Source of the DNA: Dehalococcoides mccartyi
GTDB taxonomy: Bacteria; Chloroflexota; Dehalococcoidia; Dehalococcoidales; Dehalococcoidaceae
DNA length: 64,000 bases
Assembly: GCF_001889305.1 (NCBI RefSeq)
Contig: NZ_CP013074.1
Location: 1 to 64,000, forward strand
Reading direction: 5' to 3'
This document shows, piece after piece, positions 1 through 9,500 of this stretch (position 1 is the stretch's first letter; the number at the start of each line of letters is the position of its first letter). The notes beneath the pieces were generated by a model, which saw only the letters and a program-made list of their open reading frames with translations, did not search any database and was not told the DNA's origin. A program made the position numbers and the translations under genes.

Positions 1-1350
1 ACGTACCAAATCATGTATAAATGAACCGTCACCATTGGTATTAAAGGGGCAGCTGCCCTGGCAGACCGGACAATGCGGGCAGGTGGTGGTATTGGTACGC
101 CACCCGTTGAAACCGGGGCGTGAACCGGGTTGGGTAGCTTCCCAGGACGGGTCGCCCTTCTCAATGAGGCCGAACGGACAGCTGTCTGCGCAGATACCGC
201 AGGTCTTGCAGAAGTCATACACGCCGAAGTCTATGGGTTTAGTGGACATAAGGGGCATATCGGTTATCATTACCCACATCGCCCGGTTAGTAGTACCGTA
301 TTTGGGAACCAAGGTGGGTGATGACATACGGCAATGTTCCCCCATGCCGGTCAAGGTAGCTATGGCATTGGTATGGTAACCCATCATATGGGTGGAAACC
401 GCAGTATACCCCATAGCATGGATAAACTCCTGAATGATAGCCCCGACAAAGGGGAATCTTTGATAGGAGTAGTATACAGCAGCATCCTCATATTCACCGG
501 CCTGGCGTCTGGTGGATTCGTAAGGCTGGCGGGCAGTCCACTGGAGTATGTATTTGGCTTTAGCGGGAATAACCAGCTTGGTTGCGGTCTCAGCCGCTTC
601 GTCTACGTTTTCTATCACCAGCTGCTTTCCGCCGCTTGTCTCATGGAAGAGCTTGAAGACATCCGAATCCAGTTCCTGAGCACCTACATCACAGCCGCCA
701 AGGAAACGGACTACCTGACGCAGAGTAAGCAGGTTCTCTTCGGGTGTACCTTCCCAGCGCGGTACACCAAAATCCTGCGGGCGGAGTGTTTCACTGGAGC
801 GAAGACCCAGGAAGGAGGGGAAGGTGGCAGTGCCTCCGGCCTTAAGTATAGCCTGAAGGACATTGACCCTGTTGCCGCCCATGTTTATTTCGCCGGGCCA
901 CATGCCCATCCGCATAAATTTGGTAGCCATAAAGAGGGCGGTTGTCCGGTGGTCTCCCAGACCGGCATAGCCGGGTTCCCAACCCGGAAATTCCTTTTTC
1001 ATGTAATCAAAAAGAACTTGCGCCTGTTCAGGGCTGGCCCAGACACCCGAACTGCCGCCGGGAATACCCATGGCATATCTCTCCTGAGCCGTCAGGGTTG
1101 GCCTGGCCTGATAGGGGAAAACGCCATCCAGCTTGGGCAGATTCTGCCAGTCAATGGGCACTGAAGGATCTTTGAAATCCCGCTCTTTGACCCACCAAGG
1201 CAGCTTCTGTACTCCGCCGGAAGAAGCAGTCAGCTCATCCACATCATGGAAAACCGGGGCGGCAGCAGACACTGCTCCGACACCGGCACCAGCCAGACCC
1301 AAAGCCTTCATAAAATCTCTTCGGGAAAGTGTTGAATGAAAAGTTTTCAC
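1..1350 (-). CDS. rdhA: Reductive dehalogenase catalytic subunit RdhA (C-terminus cut by window edge)
   Basis: Exported corrinoid/Fe-S enzyme that reductively removes halogen from organohalides as terminal electron acceptors. 450 residues are visible; about 45 C-terminal residues lie beyond base 1. The GTG start at 1350 follows a GGAG ribosome site at about 1358. The N-terminus has a Tat signal (SRRDFMK) followed by an Ala/Gly-rich hydrophobic stretch. Two 4Fe-4S motifs lie near the visible end: CKTCGICADSCP, then the classical CPHCPACQGSCP. It is most similar in this window to the RdhA at 32910-34400, with shared runs such as PWWVKERDFKDP and GTTNRAMW. Its rdhB would lie outside the window. 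The divergent MarR gene at 1826 and a palindrome over its -10 box suggest repression. The substrate cannot be inferred. Confidence 0.95.
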   Translation of the reverse strand, partial: MKTFHSTLSRRDFMKALGLAGAGVGAVSAAAPVFHDVDELTASSGGVQKLPWWVKERDFKDPSVPIDWQNLPKLDGVFPYQARPTLTAQERYAMGIPGGSSGVWASPEQAQVLFDYMKKEFPGWEPGYAGLGDHRTTALFMATKFMRMGMWPGEINMGGNRVNVLQAILKAGGTATFPSFLGLRSSETLRPQDFGVPRWEGTPEENLLTLRQVVRFLGGCDVGAQELDSDVFKLFHETSGGKQLVIENVDEAAETATKLVIPAKAKYILQWTARQPYESTRRQAGEYEDAAVYYSYQRFPFVGAIIQEFIHAMGYTAVSTHMMGYHTNAIATLTGMGEHCRMSSPTLVPKYGTTNRAMWVMITDMPLMSTKPIDFGVYDFCKTCGICADSCPFGLIEKGDPSWEATQPGSRPGFNGWRTNTTTCPHCPVCQGSCPFNTNGDGSFIHDLVR

Positions 1351-1461
1351 TTAAGATCTCCTAATCAAGTATTTGACACTAATAACCAGTTTAAGGAAAA
1401 TATAAATACGGAAGGGCACTAAAAGTTATCTCTAATCCAGCTAGCTTAAATACCTTCCTTT

Positions 1462-1499
1462 CTGGCGGCCTCTGATACAGGCCGCCGGTTTTTATTTTC
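1462..1499 (+). terminator. Intrinsic-terminator-like hairpin inside the rdhA leader
   Basis: GGCGGCCT (1464-1471) pairs with AGGCCGCC (1479-1486) and is followed on the + strand by a T-rich tract (1489-1499). It has terminator form only on the + strand; read in the rdhA direction it is a plain hairpin with no U-tract. No + strand gene ends here, so it may stop antisense transcripts, be left from a lost gene, or shape the rdhA leader. Confidence 0.6.
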
Positions 1500-1580
1500 A
1501 AAGCTCACTACTATCAAAACCTAATTTCCGTTTCCAGAGCGAGCCTTAAAACCATATATCAGACCATGCAACGCCATATA

Positions 1581-1618
1581 TAATGTTCGTATCATAATGT
1601 TCGTATCATAATGTTCGT
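1581..1618. repeat. Three tandem copies of a 14-bp half-site
   Basis: TAATGTTCGTATCA starts at 1581 and 1595, and a third, partial copy starts at 1609 (TAATGTTCGT). The period is exactly 14 bp. The third copy forms one arm of the palindrome over the rdhA -10 box, so the repeats extend the presumed operator downstream of the rdhA transcription start. Confidence 0.85.
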
Positions 1619-1630
1619 CATGGAATATTA
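1609..1630. promoter_or_regulatory. MarR-type operator palindrome over the rdhA -10 box
   Basis: TAATGTTC, a 6-bp spacer (GTCATG) and GAATATTA form an imperfect inverted repeat. The same element with spacer GTTATA occurs at 27332-27353 before another rdhA. In both places it covers the -10 hexamer of the rdhA promoter and lies beside a divergent marR gene, which points to repression by that MarR protein. Binding is inferred. Confidence 0.7.
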
Positions 1631-1654
1631 ACCCCCCGCAGACAAAACCGTCAA
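1625..1654 (-). promoter_or_regulatory. rdhA promoter (sigma-70 type)
   Basis: On the minus strand: -35 TTGACG (1649-1654), an 18-bp spacer and -10 TAATAT (1625-1630). The spacing and -10 are identical to the promoter before the rdhA at 25801-27228. Confidence 0.65.
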
Positions 1655-1825
1655 TACGCCGAAATGCGTATTTTAACTGAATTTTGGGGTATACTTTAGG
1701 ATATATAACAATGCTAAACCTGTATTCTTTAGAGATTGATAGTTATTTGTATTTAATGTCTGGTTTATTGTTTAATACTTAGACAGGCTGATATTTACCA
1801 AAATACAGATTGGGGAAACAGGATT

Positions 1826-2341
1826 ATGCCAAGCAACAATACTTTTGAGATTTGGTCTATGCTGATGCAGGCAAGGGCAGGCGCTTATAATGTCCGCCGC
1901 AAAGAGCTGCTTGATACAGGAATTACACCTGAACAGGCAGGTATACTGAATATTTTGCATGTGGGAAGAGATACCGTAGTAACTCCCGCCAAAATTTCCA
2001 AAATATTTTTACGCGAACCCCATACCGTCTCGGTAACCCTAAAGGGAATGGAAGCCAAAGGGCTGCTGGAACTAAGAAAAGACCTGGAAAGACGGAATAT
2101 GATTCGGGTAGTGATAACGGAAGCAGGGGAGAACGCCAGAAACGCTGCGTTTTTACTGCCGAAAGTCCAGAAAATATTTGAGGATTTTTCTGACGAGGAA
2201 ATAGACCAGCTTAAGGGTTTGCTCCAAAGAGTACGGGATAAATCTATAATCGAGCTTTCTACCCCAAAAATTAAAACCGGTTATGACTTGAACATACTTC
2301 ACAGTTACGACACCGAAATATCGTATAAAAACAAACCCTGA
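1826..2341 (+). CDS. MarR family transcriptional regulator, rdh-associated
   Basis: 171-residue winged-helix DNA-binding protein. The MarR core covers roughly residues 30-140; the recognition region includes FLREPHTVSVTLKGMEAKGL. It is a close paralogue of the MarR at 27547-28071: both share MQARA.AYNVRRKEL and TPEQAGILNILH. It is divergent from the rdhA at 1350 and its likely target is the palindrome at 1609-1630. MarR repressors of rdh operons are known in Dehalococcoides; the effector here is unknown. It runs toward the convergent rdhB at 2405, with a shared terminator between them. Confidence 0.92.
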   Translation: MPSNNTFEIWSMLMQARAGAYNVRRKELLDTGITPEQAGILNILHVGRDTVVTPAKISKIFLREPHTVSVTLKGMEAKGLLELRKDLERRNMIRVVITEAGENARNAAFLLPKVQKIFEDFSDEEIDQLKGLLQRVRDKSIIELSTPKIKTGYDLNILHSYDTEISYKNKP

Positions 2342-2357
2342 TAAAAATTGATAATAA

Positions 2358-2381
2358 AGCGGGGGATTAAAATCCCCCGCT
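2358..2381. terminator. Bidirectional terminator between marR and rdhB
   Basis: AGCGGGGGATT pairs with AATCCCCCGCT across a short A-rich loop between two convergent genes. T/A-rich flanks on both sides allow it to serve either direction. Confidence 0.75.
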
Positions 2382-2404
2382 CTGAGTTGATTGGTAAACC
2401 TTAT

Positions 2405-2677
2405 TTAGGCTTTCTTTACTCTCCGGGCAACCATCTGCCATGAAAGAGCCAGCAGAATAAGAGCCGGCAACCCAAGCACCAGCAGGAACATGCCGGCGGC
2501 CTTGGTTTCAAACTCATCTATACTGCCGAAATAATTCTGAATAGTAAGCAGGAGCAGAACCAAGCCTGCTATACCAATCAGCCATTCATACCACTTCAGG
2601 CTGAAATTGTTACGTTTCATCAGCCAGAACAGCCCCATAAACAATGCGCCAACTATTAAACCAACTATTAACCACAT
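2405..2677 (-). CDS. rdhB: Reductive dehalogenase membrane anchor RdhB
   Basis: 90-residue hydrophobic protein with about three membrane helices. The conserved family segment KWYEWLIGIAGL lies near residue 28 and the C-terminus is basic (ARRVKKA). It is encoded 15 bases after the rdhA at 2693-4192. RdhB proteins are thought to hold the exported RdhA at the outer face of the cytoplasmic membrane. Length and topology are normal for the family. Confidence 0.93.
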   Translation of the reverse strand: MWLIVGLIVGALFMGLFWLMKRNNFSLKWYEWLIGIAGLVLLLLTIQNYFGSIDEFETKAAGMFLLVLGLPALILLALSWQMVARRVKKA

Positions 2678-2692
2678 ATTTTATTCTACCTC

Positions 2693-4192
2693 CTAGTAAC
2701 TTCCGCCCTGAATACCGCAGGTGCTGTCAAACCCACCGATAGGCTGGGGCATATCCCACCAGTTTTCAAGGTCTTCACCTTCTCTGAGACCATAACCAAA
2801 GGCCTTGTCTGCCTGCCACAGGAAGCTGTTGAAAACAGGAGTGGTGGACAAAGTGGCTTTGACATAATCATGGATAGCATTCTTGCCGGTATTAAACGTA
2901 CAAGTACCCATACAGGCACCGCATGTACCCAGCTGGACTCTGCCCAACCAGCAGTCAACGCTGTTTGTCCAAAACTGTTTCTTGCCGGGTACGTGAGTGG
3001 TATCTTCCTGACCATACAGCTTGGGAATTTCCCAAGTAGGCTCGTGATCTGTGGGGATAGCATTCCAGGGGCAGCTGTCTGCACACTTGGTGCAGGTATG
3101 GCAGAAACGCCACATACCGGCATCAATGGGTGGGGTAGGCTCAAGAGGCAAATCGGTAATCAGGTGGAAAAGGCCGGTTATTGAGCCAAATTCGGGATTG
3201 TTAAACGCACCTACGTTGCGGGCACCTTCACCCAGACCGGTCAATATGGCACTGGCAATAGTAGGTACAGCACCATTCATGGGCAGGGTATAACCATAAC
3301 ACTGATAACCCAAAGATTTAATAAAAGCCTGAATCTTGGGCTGAATCTGCGACATGGTAGTATACCGGCTGAGGTTAGCCGCATTCTGAAGTGCGGAGCT
3401 GGGTGAACAACGGAACATTTCCTTTGACATGGCAACAGTGAAAGTAAACTCGTACAAAGGTACATTGGAGGGGAAGACCATCTTTTCAGTAGTCTCGTAC
3501 CCAACCGGTACATCTTCAAAAAAGTACTGTTTGCACTGGGTAAGCGGGGGAGGCCAGGCACCTTGGTAAGCAGTGGCGGCATTACCCTTGTCAAAGGTAC
3601 GGAAAAGCTTGTCCTTGTAACGCTGGGTTACCTCGCCATAACCTACCTGGGCAGCCCCGTAGAAGATTAAGGCGCTCCGAAGCATGCGGGAATTTTCGGC
3701 TGGTGTTCCCTGGTATTTTGCCACACCGCGGGCTTCGGGGGTAGCTGTTGACGGTCCCATAAAGCTCATGCTGGGTATTTGCCCCATTGCCATAGGCAGC
3801 ATACTCATCACACCTGCGGCCAAAGCCTGGTCACGCAGTCTTAAACCGGGGGTATTGTTTTTCAAGCCGTCGGAAGTAAATTTTGTACCCACAGCATTGC
3901 GTCTGTTTACTTCCTCTTCGCCCAGATATTTTATCTGAACTGAACGTACCTGACCTACCATACGCCCATCAGACCGATACATCATATCCCAGTCTATTTC
4001 GGTGGTGGGGTCATCCAGTTCACGTTGTTTTACCCACCAAGGGCGTTTCCATTCCGCATTTGGGGAAGCTGTGACATCATCCAGATCCTGAAACACCGGT
4101 GCAGCGGCAGCCGCAGTACCAATGCCGGCTCCAGTTAAACCCAAAGCCTTTACGAAATCACGGCGGCTTACTATCGAATGAAAATTGGGCAT
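2693..4192 (-). CDS. rdhA: Reductive dehalogenase catalytic subunit RdhA
   Basis: 499 residues with a Tat signal at the N-terminus (SRRDFVKALG), a corrinoid-binding-type central domain and two Fe-S motifs: CHTCTKCADSCP, and a spread second motif of the form CX9CX2CX3C (CWLGRVQLGTCGACMGTC). AGGAG precedes ATG 4192 by 9 bases. The spread motif and overall pattern make the RdhA at 25801-27228 its nearest relative here. No regulator is divergent from it; the gene faces a DUF4389 protein. The promoter has TTGCCG-N17-TATAAT followed by two 13-bp tandem repeats. Substrate unknown. Confidence 0.96.
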   Translation of the reverse strand: MPNFHSIVSRRDFVKALGLTGAGIGTAAAAAPVFQDLDDVTASPNAEWKRPWWVKQRELDDPTTEIDWDMMYRSDGRMVGQVRSVQIKYLGEEEVNRRNAVGTKFTSDGLKNNTPGLRLRDQALAAGVMSMLPMAMGQIPSMSFMGPSTATPEARGVAKYQGTPAENSRMLRSALIFYGAAQVGYGEVTQRYKDKLFRTFDKGNAATAYQGAWPPPLTQCKQYFFEDVPVGYETTEKMVFPSNVPLYEFTFTVAMSKEMFRCSPSSALQNAANLSRYTTMSQIQPKIQAFIKSLGYQCYGYTLPMNGAVPTIASAILTGLGEGARNVGAFNNPEFGSITGLFHLITDLPLEPTPPIDAGMWRFCHTCTKCADSCPWNAIPTDHEPTWEIPKLYGQEDTTHVPGKKQFWTNSVDCWLGRVQLGTCGACMGTCTFNTGKNAIHDYVKATLSTTPVFNSFLWQADKAFGYGLREGEDLENWWDMPQPIGGFDSTCGIQGGSY

Positions 4193-4232
4193 ATTCCACT
4201 TCTCCTTTTAGTCTGCTTATAGTCTTTCCCAT

Positions 4233-4262
4233 TGTCACCCAGTCTTCCCTGAGCGCCAAAAT
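4233..4262 (-). promoter_or_regulatory. Conserved leader block shared by two rdhA transcripts
   Basis: In the rdhA sense the block reads GGCGCTCAGG, two variable bases, AGACTGGGTG. The same two 10-mers, separated by two different bases, occur at about 42610-42645 before the rdhA at 42567. A short reading frame through both would encode ALR-x-DWV. Role unknown: leader peptide, RNA element or remnant of shared ancestry. Confidence 0.55.
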
Positions 4263-4307
4263 TCATGTTCCCCCCTTTTATCAGAATAATAATTAGCTTT
4301 GTGTATA

Positions 4308-4340
4308 TACGATGTTTGATTACGATGTTTGATTACGATT
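4308..4340. repeat. Tandem 13-bp repeats next to the rdhA -10 box
   Basis: TACGATGTTTGAT is repeated exactly at 4308-4320 and 4321-4333, followed by a partial third copy TACGATT. The array abuts the -10 hexamer at 4338-4343 on its downstream side, a position suited to a repressor operator. Confidence 0.8.
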
Positions 4341-4366
4341 ATATATTTTGAGGTCAAGTCCGGCAA
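4338..4366 (-). promoter_or_regulatory. rdhA promoter (sigma-70 type)
   Basis: On the minus strand: -35 TTGCCG (4361-4366), 17-bp spacer, -10 TATAAT (4338-4343). The transcript would start near 4331, giving a leader of about 140 nt. Confidence 0.6.
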
Positions 4367-4384
4367 TCAGCAAAAGGGATACTA

Positions 4385-4402
4385 ATACTAAGCATTTAGT
4401 AT
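4385..4402. promoter_or_regulatory. Inverted repeat upstream of the rdhA -35 box
   Basis: ATACTAA-GCAT-TTAGTAT is a 7-4-7 inverted repeat. Its GCATTTAGTAT part recurs at 27403-27413, exactly the same distance from the -35 box of another rdhA (25 intervening bases in both). The centre would lie about 65 bases before the transcription start, a typical activator position. Confidence 0.5.
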
Positions 4403-4577
4403 AATTTCGGGTGCAGACTGTGTTTTATGTTTTGGCTAGTTCTCTTAGCAGGCACAAAAATATAAGGTATGCCTTGATAACAAGGCAGGGAAAGGTATAA
4501 TACAAAGGATACTTTCACAAACCGAAAGCCTATGGTACTTACAGCCGCAATAATTTTTAAGCAGGAGGGATAAAATA

Positions 4578-5210
4578 ATGTCCAGTGCTACCCAGTATCC
4601 GGCCACGCTAAGCGTGGACTACCAGAATGAACCCCGTGACAAAGTAAGTGTAGCTTTCCGTCTCCTCATGATAATCCCCATTGCCATAATCTTGTCCCTT
4701 ATTAGCGGAGGCACTTACGAGTATACCGTTGACCAGATAACATACTCCGCCAGCAATGCCGGAGGCATTATTGTTATGGCTACCGTGTTTATGATTCTTG
4801 TTCAGCAGAAATACCCCAAATGGTGGTTTGACTGGAATCTGGCTCTCAGCCGTTTCTGCTACAGATTTATCTCATATCTTGCCTTGCTGCGGGATGAATA
4901 CCCCTCAACAGATGAAGAACAATCTGTCCATCTAAATCTGGTTTACCCGGATGTAAAAAATAACCTGAACCGCTGGATGCCGCTATTTAAATGGTTTTTA
5001 GCTATACCACATTATATTATCTTGTTTTTCCTGGGTCTGGCCGCATTCATGTGCACTGTTTTCGCCTGGTTCACTATTTTATTTACCGGCAAATACCCGA
5101 AATCATTGTTTGATTTTGTAGTTGGGGTCATGCGCTGGGGTCTGCGGGTATCCGCTTATGCAACCCTGCTGATTACAGATGACTATCCGCCATTCAGCCT
5201 TGAATCATAA
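4578..5210 (+). CDS. DUF4389 domain membrane protein
   Basis: 210 residues with about four membrane helices: FRLLMIIPIAIILSLI, a helix near residues 65-80, and a pair around residues 135-175. The hydrophobic/aromatic WFLAIPHYI element is typical of DUF4389. A GGAGG ribosome site lies about 8 bases before ATG 4578. It is divergent from rdhA (4192) and followed by the QueG-like gene after 54 bases. Function unknown. Confidence 0.8.
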   Translation: MSSATQYPATLSVDYQNEPRDKVSVAFRLLMIIPIAIILSLISGGTYEYTVDQITYSASNAGGIIVMATVFMILVQQKYPKWWFDWNLALSRFCYRFISYLALLRDEYPSTDEEQSVHLNLVYPDVKNNLNRWMPLFKWFLAIPHYIILFFLGLAAFMCTVFAWFTILFTGKYPKSLFDFVVGVMRWGLRVSAYATLLITDDYPPFSLES

Positions 5211-5264
5211 CCCGAATCTTGGAAAACCCCATTTTAAATATCAGGCAGATTAGAAAAATAAAAC

Positions 5265-6191
5265 ATGAGTGATATATCCGGCAGAGCTGTGGCGGGATTG
5301 ACAGAAAACGGCTTCAAAGCCGGCACTGTTTCCTGCAAGCATCTGCCGGAACTGGAAGAGAATATTGAAAACCTTAAGCGGCAGGGCTTAGTTGACACTC
5401 TTCTTGCAAAAACATATCTACAGTTTAAATATGATTCTGATTCAGCTATGCCCGATACCCGCACGGTTTTCATCATCGCCATACCCCAACCTTTAACCCG
5501 TACCCGCTTTACATGGAAAGGCCACATTTATAATGCAGATATACCGCCTACTTATATAGGCAGTAAAGACGATGCTGCCGTTTCAAATATTCTGACCAGC
5601 ATAATCCAGGCCGAAGGATTTAAATCTGTTAGGACGAATCTACCTGTGAAAATACTGGCAGTCCGCAGCGGACTGGCCGAATATGGCAGGAACAATCTTG
5701 CCTATATACACGGCTTTGGTTCGTACCACCGATTAATCGCCTTTGTTTCAGACTGCCCTTGCACACAGGACAACTGGAATGAACCGAAAGAAATGAAGGC
5801 TTGCAGCAAATGCTTCAAATGCACCCGGAATTGTCCAAGCGGCTGTATTAGTGATGAACGTTTCCTGCTTAAGGCAGAAAACTGCCTTACATGGCATAAC
5901 GAACGTGAAGATACCCTTGCCGGCTGGATAGACCCTGATTGGCACAATGCCCTTATAGGCTGTATGCGCTGTCAAACCGTATGCCCTTTAAATACCCGCC
6001 AATCTGCAAGAGTAATACCCGGACCCGAATTTACGGAAGAAGAAACAAACTTAATCCGGCAAAAACTGCCAGCCAACCAGATACCTGCCGACTTATACCA
6101 AAAGCTAAGCACTATAGCCATGGATGATTCTTATCCTGTCTTTGCCCGCAATTTGGAGTTGCTCGTAAACCCCAAAAACATAATCCGTTAA
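5265..6191 (+). CDS. QueG-like corrinoid/Fe-S protein (epoxyqueuosine reductase family)
   Basis: 308 residues. The N-terminal part resembles the QueG catalytic domain, the family that also contains the reductive dehalogenase core. The C-terminal half has two ferredoxin-like sites: CSKCFKCTRNCP (near residue 179) and CMRCQTVCP (near residue 232), with a further Cys at ENCLTW. There is no Tat signal, so it is cytoplasmic, and no C-terminal HEAT extension. It could be a tRNA queuosine enzyme or a QueG paralogue with another reduction role; the sequence does not separate these. Confidence 0.75.
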   Translation: MSDISGRAVAGLTENGFKAGTVSCKHLPELEENIENLKRQGLVDTLLAKTYLQFKYDSDSAMPDTRTVFIIAIPQPLTRTRFTWKGHIYNADIPPTYIGSKDDAAVSNILTSIIQAEGFKSVRTNLPVKILAVRSGLAEYGRNNLAYIHGFGSYHRLIAFVSDCPCTQDNWNEPKEMKACSKCFKCTRNCPSGCISDERFLLKAENCLTWHNEREDTLAGWIDPDWHNALIGCMRCQTVCPLNTRQSARVIPGPEFTEEETNLIRQKLPANQIPADLYQKLSTIAMDDSYPVFARNLELLVNPKNIIR

Positions 6192-6563
6192 GCTATCAAG
6201 AGCATATACAACTTTACCCCGCAAACCTGCCTCAATACAGCTTTACCCAATCAAGAGAAATTGATGGGGTATTTACACTGACATTCATTTGGAGTAATAC
6301 TATTATGAGGGGTTATATATGGACAGAAAGGGAAATTTTGATTCGGACAGCAGTTAAAAGGTGTGCACAAAATTGGCAGATACTAACACCCGGCAAATCC
6401 ATGCCAAACACAAACTGCCTCCTAGCGAGTTTTGTATTACCCTGAGAATTAAAAACAAACAGACCGGCAAAATTAACTTAAGAGTGGGTAATCTACCCCG
6501 TACGTATTGTCTCCTCCGTCATATATTCACTCCGTGGCTGACAGGTAAAGAGGTATCCGTACT
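6192..6563. other. 372-bp region without a convincing gene
   Basis: A/T-rich spacer between the QueG-like gene and the giant kinase. An ATG-less short frame (6361-6567) is open but has no ribosome site and no recognizable content. Presumably it holds the kinase promoter; no clear -35/-10 pair was identified. Confidence 0.5.
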
Positions 6564-9500
6564 GTGAAAGATACGCCAAAAAGAAATAAACTGCACCAGT
6601 CAAATATTTTGTATTCTACGCTGGTAGAAAAAAGCAATGACGGGATTATTATTATTCAGGATGAGCGGCTTATTTATGCCAACCCCAAAATGACCGCCCT
6701 AACCGGTTTCTCACTTGAAGAAATAACAGGAAAACCATTTGTAGATTTCATCTCCCCCGAATACAGACCGATGGTACTCGAGAGGTATCAAAGGCGGCTG
6801 GCAGGAGAGAACGTAACCAACCAGTATGAGATAGAGATTGTATCTAAAGATAACCGCAAGATACCGGTTGAAATCAACGCCAGCTATATAGAGTACGAAG
6901 ACAAACCGGCCAATATGGCTATATTACGGGACCTGACCGAATATAAAATGTCCCAGCTGAAACTGGCCGAAAATGAAGCCCGATGCCATGAACTATTCAA
7001 AAACAGCTACGATGCAATCCTGCTGACTATTCCCAACGGGCGTATTTTGGCAGCCAACCCGGCAGCCTGCGGTATGTTTGGCAGAACTGAAACTGAAATA
7101 CGCGAGATAGGGCGGGATGGGCTGATAGATGTAACTGACCCGAGGTTACAACAGGCCCTGGAAATACGCGCCGCAACCGGAGAATTTAAGGGCGAATTAA
7201 CTTTTCTCCGCAGTGATGGTACGACCTTTCCCGGTGAAATTACCTCCAAAATATATCCTGTAGGCAAAGGCGAACTCAGGACCGCCATGATAATACGTGA
7301 TGTCAGCAAACGTAAAGAGGCTGAAGAAAAACTGAGGGCAGCAGAAGAACATTACAGGCTAACGCTGGATAACATGCTGGAAGGGTGTCAGATTATCGGA
7401 CGGGATTGGCGTTATATATACCTCAATACTATGGCTGTCCGCCATAGCCGGAAGCCTAAAGAAGCGCTTATCGGCCGCACCATGATGGAAGCATACCCCG
7501 GCATTGGAAATACCGAATTGTTTATCCACCTTCGCCGCTGTATGGAGAACAGAACTGCAATCCGCATAGAAAACCGTTTTATTTTCCCGGATACCACTGA
7601 AGGTTGGTTTGAACTAAGCATTGAACCCGTTCCGGAAGGGATTTTTATACTTTCACTGGATATTACCAGACGCAAGGAAACTGAAAAACAGCTGCAAATC
7701 AGCGAAGAGCGTTTTCACCGCATATTTGACCAGGTGCCTATAGGTATAGCTATTACCGACCAATATTTTAAATTCACCCAGGTAAATAAAACCATGTGCC
7801 GCATGATGGGATACTCAGGAAAGGAACTCACCGCTATTACCTTTAAGGAAATAACCCATCCCAAGTATCTGGCCTATGACCTTAAGCAGTTAAAACTCTT
7901 GTCCGCCGGTGTTATAGATAATTTTGAACGCGACAAACAATATATCCGCAAAGATGGGAGTGTTTTCTGGGGGCATATTTCTGTCGGCGCCATAAAAGAT
8001 GACAAAGGCAAAATCCTGTATTACACCCCGTGTATTTTGGATATAACCAAACGCAAACAAACTGAACAAGCCCTGCGAAAATATAAACTTATTGCTGATG
8101 ACAGCCGGGATATAATACTGTTTTTGGATAAGAATAGCGGGCAGATATTGGAAACTAACGCCGCCGCTACTAAGGCATACGGATATACCCGCAGGCAGTT
8201 ACTGAATAAAACCGTATATGAGATCCGTCCGCCGGAAACACGGGCGGCTATACCCATGCAGCTGGCGCAGGCTGATTCTGAAGGTATACTCTTTGAATCG
8301 TACCACATGCGCAAGAACGGAAGCATTTTCCCGGTAGAAGTAAGCTCACGGGGAGCTACCATAAACAATACCAGGGTAGTGGTAAGCGTGATACGTGATA
8401 TCAGCGAACGCAAGAAGGCTGAGGAAAAATTTAAAACTATATTTAAACACCAGGAAACCATACTGGCCACCGTGCCGGATATTATTGCCGAGGTGGATAC
8501 AAACAAAGTCTATACTTGGATAAATGAATCCGGACTGGAATTTTTCGGGGACGATGTAATAGGCAAAGAGGCATCACACTATTTTATAGGGAAACAGGAT
8601 ACCTACCAGAAAATCAGACCCGTTTTCAGCGGCGGTGAAAATACTGTTTACGTTGAAAGCTGGCAACGCCGCAAAGACGGGGAGCCCCGCTTGCTGGGCT
8701 GGTGGGCACATTCGCTAAAGGATATAACCGGCAAAACAGTGGGGGCGTTGTCAGTTACCAGTGATATCACCGACCGCAAGAGGATGGAGGAAAATCTGGT
8801 CAAATCCGCCGCAGAGTGGAGTACAACCTTTGACTCTATAAATGACATGATATGCATAGTAGACGCCGGATATATGATTCTGCGGGTCAATAATGCATTT
8901 GCCAAGTCCCTTAAGCTGCCGCCGGAGGAGATTATAGGCAAACACTGTTATGAGCTTATTCACGAAACCGACCAACCCCACTTTATGTGCCCGCATAAAA
9001 AAACCCTTGAAACCGGCCGTTCACAGGTAAGCGAATTCTTTGAAGAAAACCTTAATACCTGGGTTGAAGCCACTACCTCACCCGTGCTGGATGCGGATAA
9101 CCGGGTAGTAGGGTCAGTTCACGTAATAAAGAACATTAACGAAAGAAAGAAATCTGAAGAAGCTTTGAGAGCGGAGCGTGAGACCTACATGTCCCTTTTC
9201 AACAGCGTCACGGACGCAATTATCGTGCACCGCCCGAAATCAGACAAAACACCGGATAAAATTCTGGAAGTAAATGATGCATGTGCAGCCATGCTGGAAT
9301 ATAGCCGTGATGAGTTACAAAATATGACAGTGAGGGATTTTGTAAAGGGCATGGCTGAAGATACGACTTCATTCTCCAATATTATCGAACAAATTGAGAA
9401 AAATAAGGAAGCCACTTTTGAGCGTACATTTGTGACCAAAACCGGACGGGAAATACCGGTGGAAATCAGGCCAAGAATATTCCTTTTCGGGGGAAAGCCC

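Larger units (their letters stand above)
1351..1825. other. 475-bp rdhA/marR divergent intergenic region
   Basis: No gene is visible. The region holds the rdhA promoter, a palindrome over its -10 box, three tandem 14-mers and an intrinsic-terminator-like hairpin pointing toward marR, each listed separately. The rdhA transcript would have an untranslated leader of roughly 270 nt that includes the hairpin. Confidence 0.7.
4193..4577. other. 385-bp intergenic region upstream of rdhA (4192)
   Basis: No gene is visible. It contains a leader block shared with the rdhA at 42567 (4233-4262), two tandem 13-mers (4308-4333), a promoter (4338-4366) and an upstream inverted repeat (4385-4402) that recurs before the rdhA at 27228. 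The rest is A/T rich. Confidence 0.7.

Noticed and set aside
334-1164. Long + strand open frame (276 codons)
   Set aside because: Lies wholly antisense to rdhA, which has an intact Tat signal and Fe-S motifs in its own frame. Similar shadows occur over the other rdhA genes, e.g. 35565-36704.
1581-1630. Tandem repeats considered as a CRISPR array
   Set aside because: Period is 14 bp with no spacers and no cas genes nearby; operator repeats fit better.
6361-6567. 68-codon frame before the giant kinase
   Set aside because: No ribosome site, no recognizable content, and it overlaps the kinase start.
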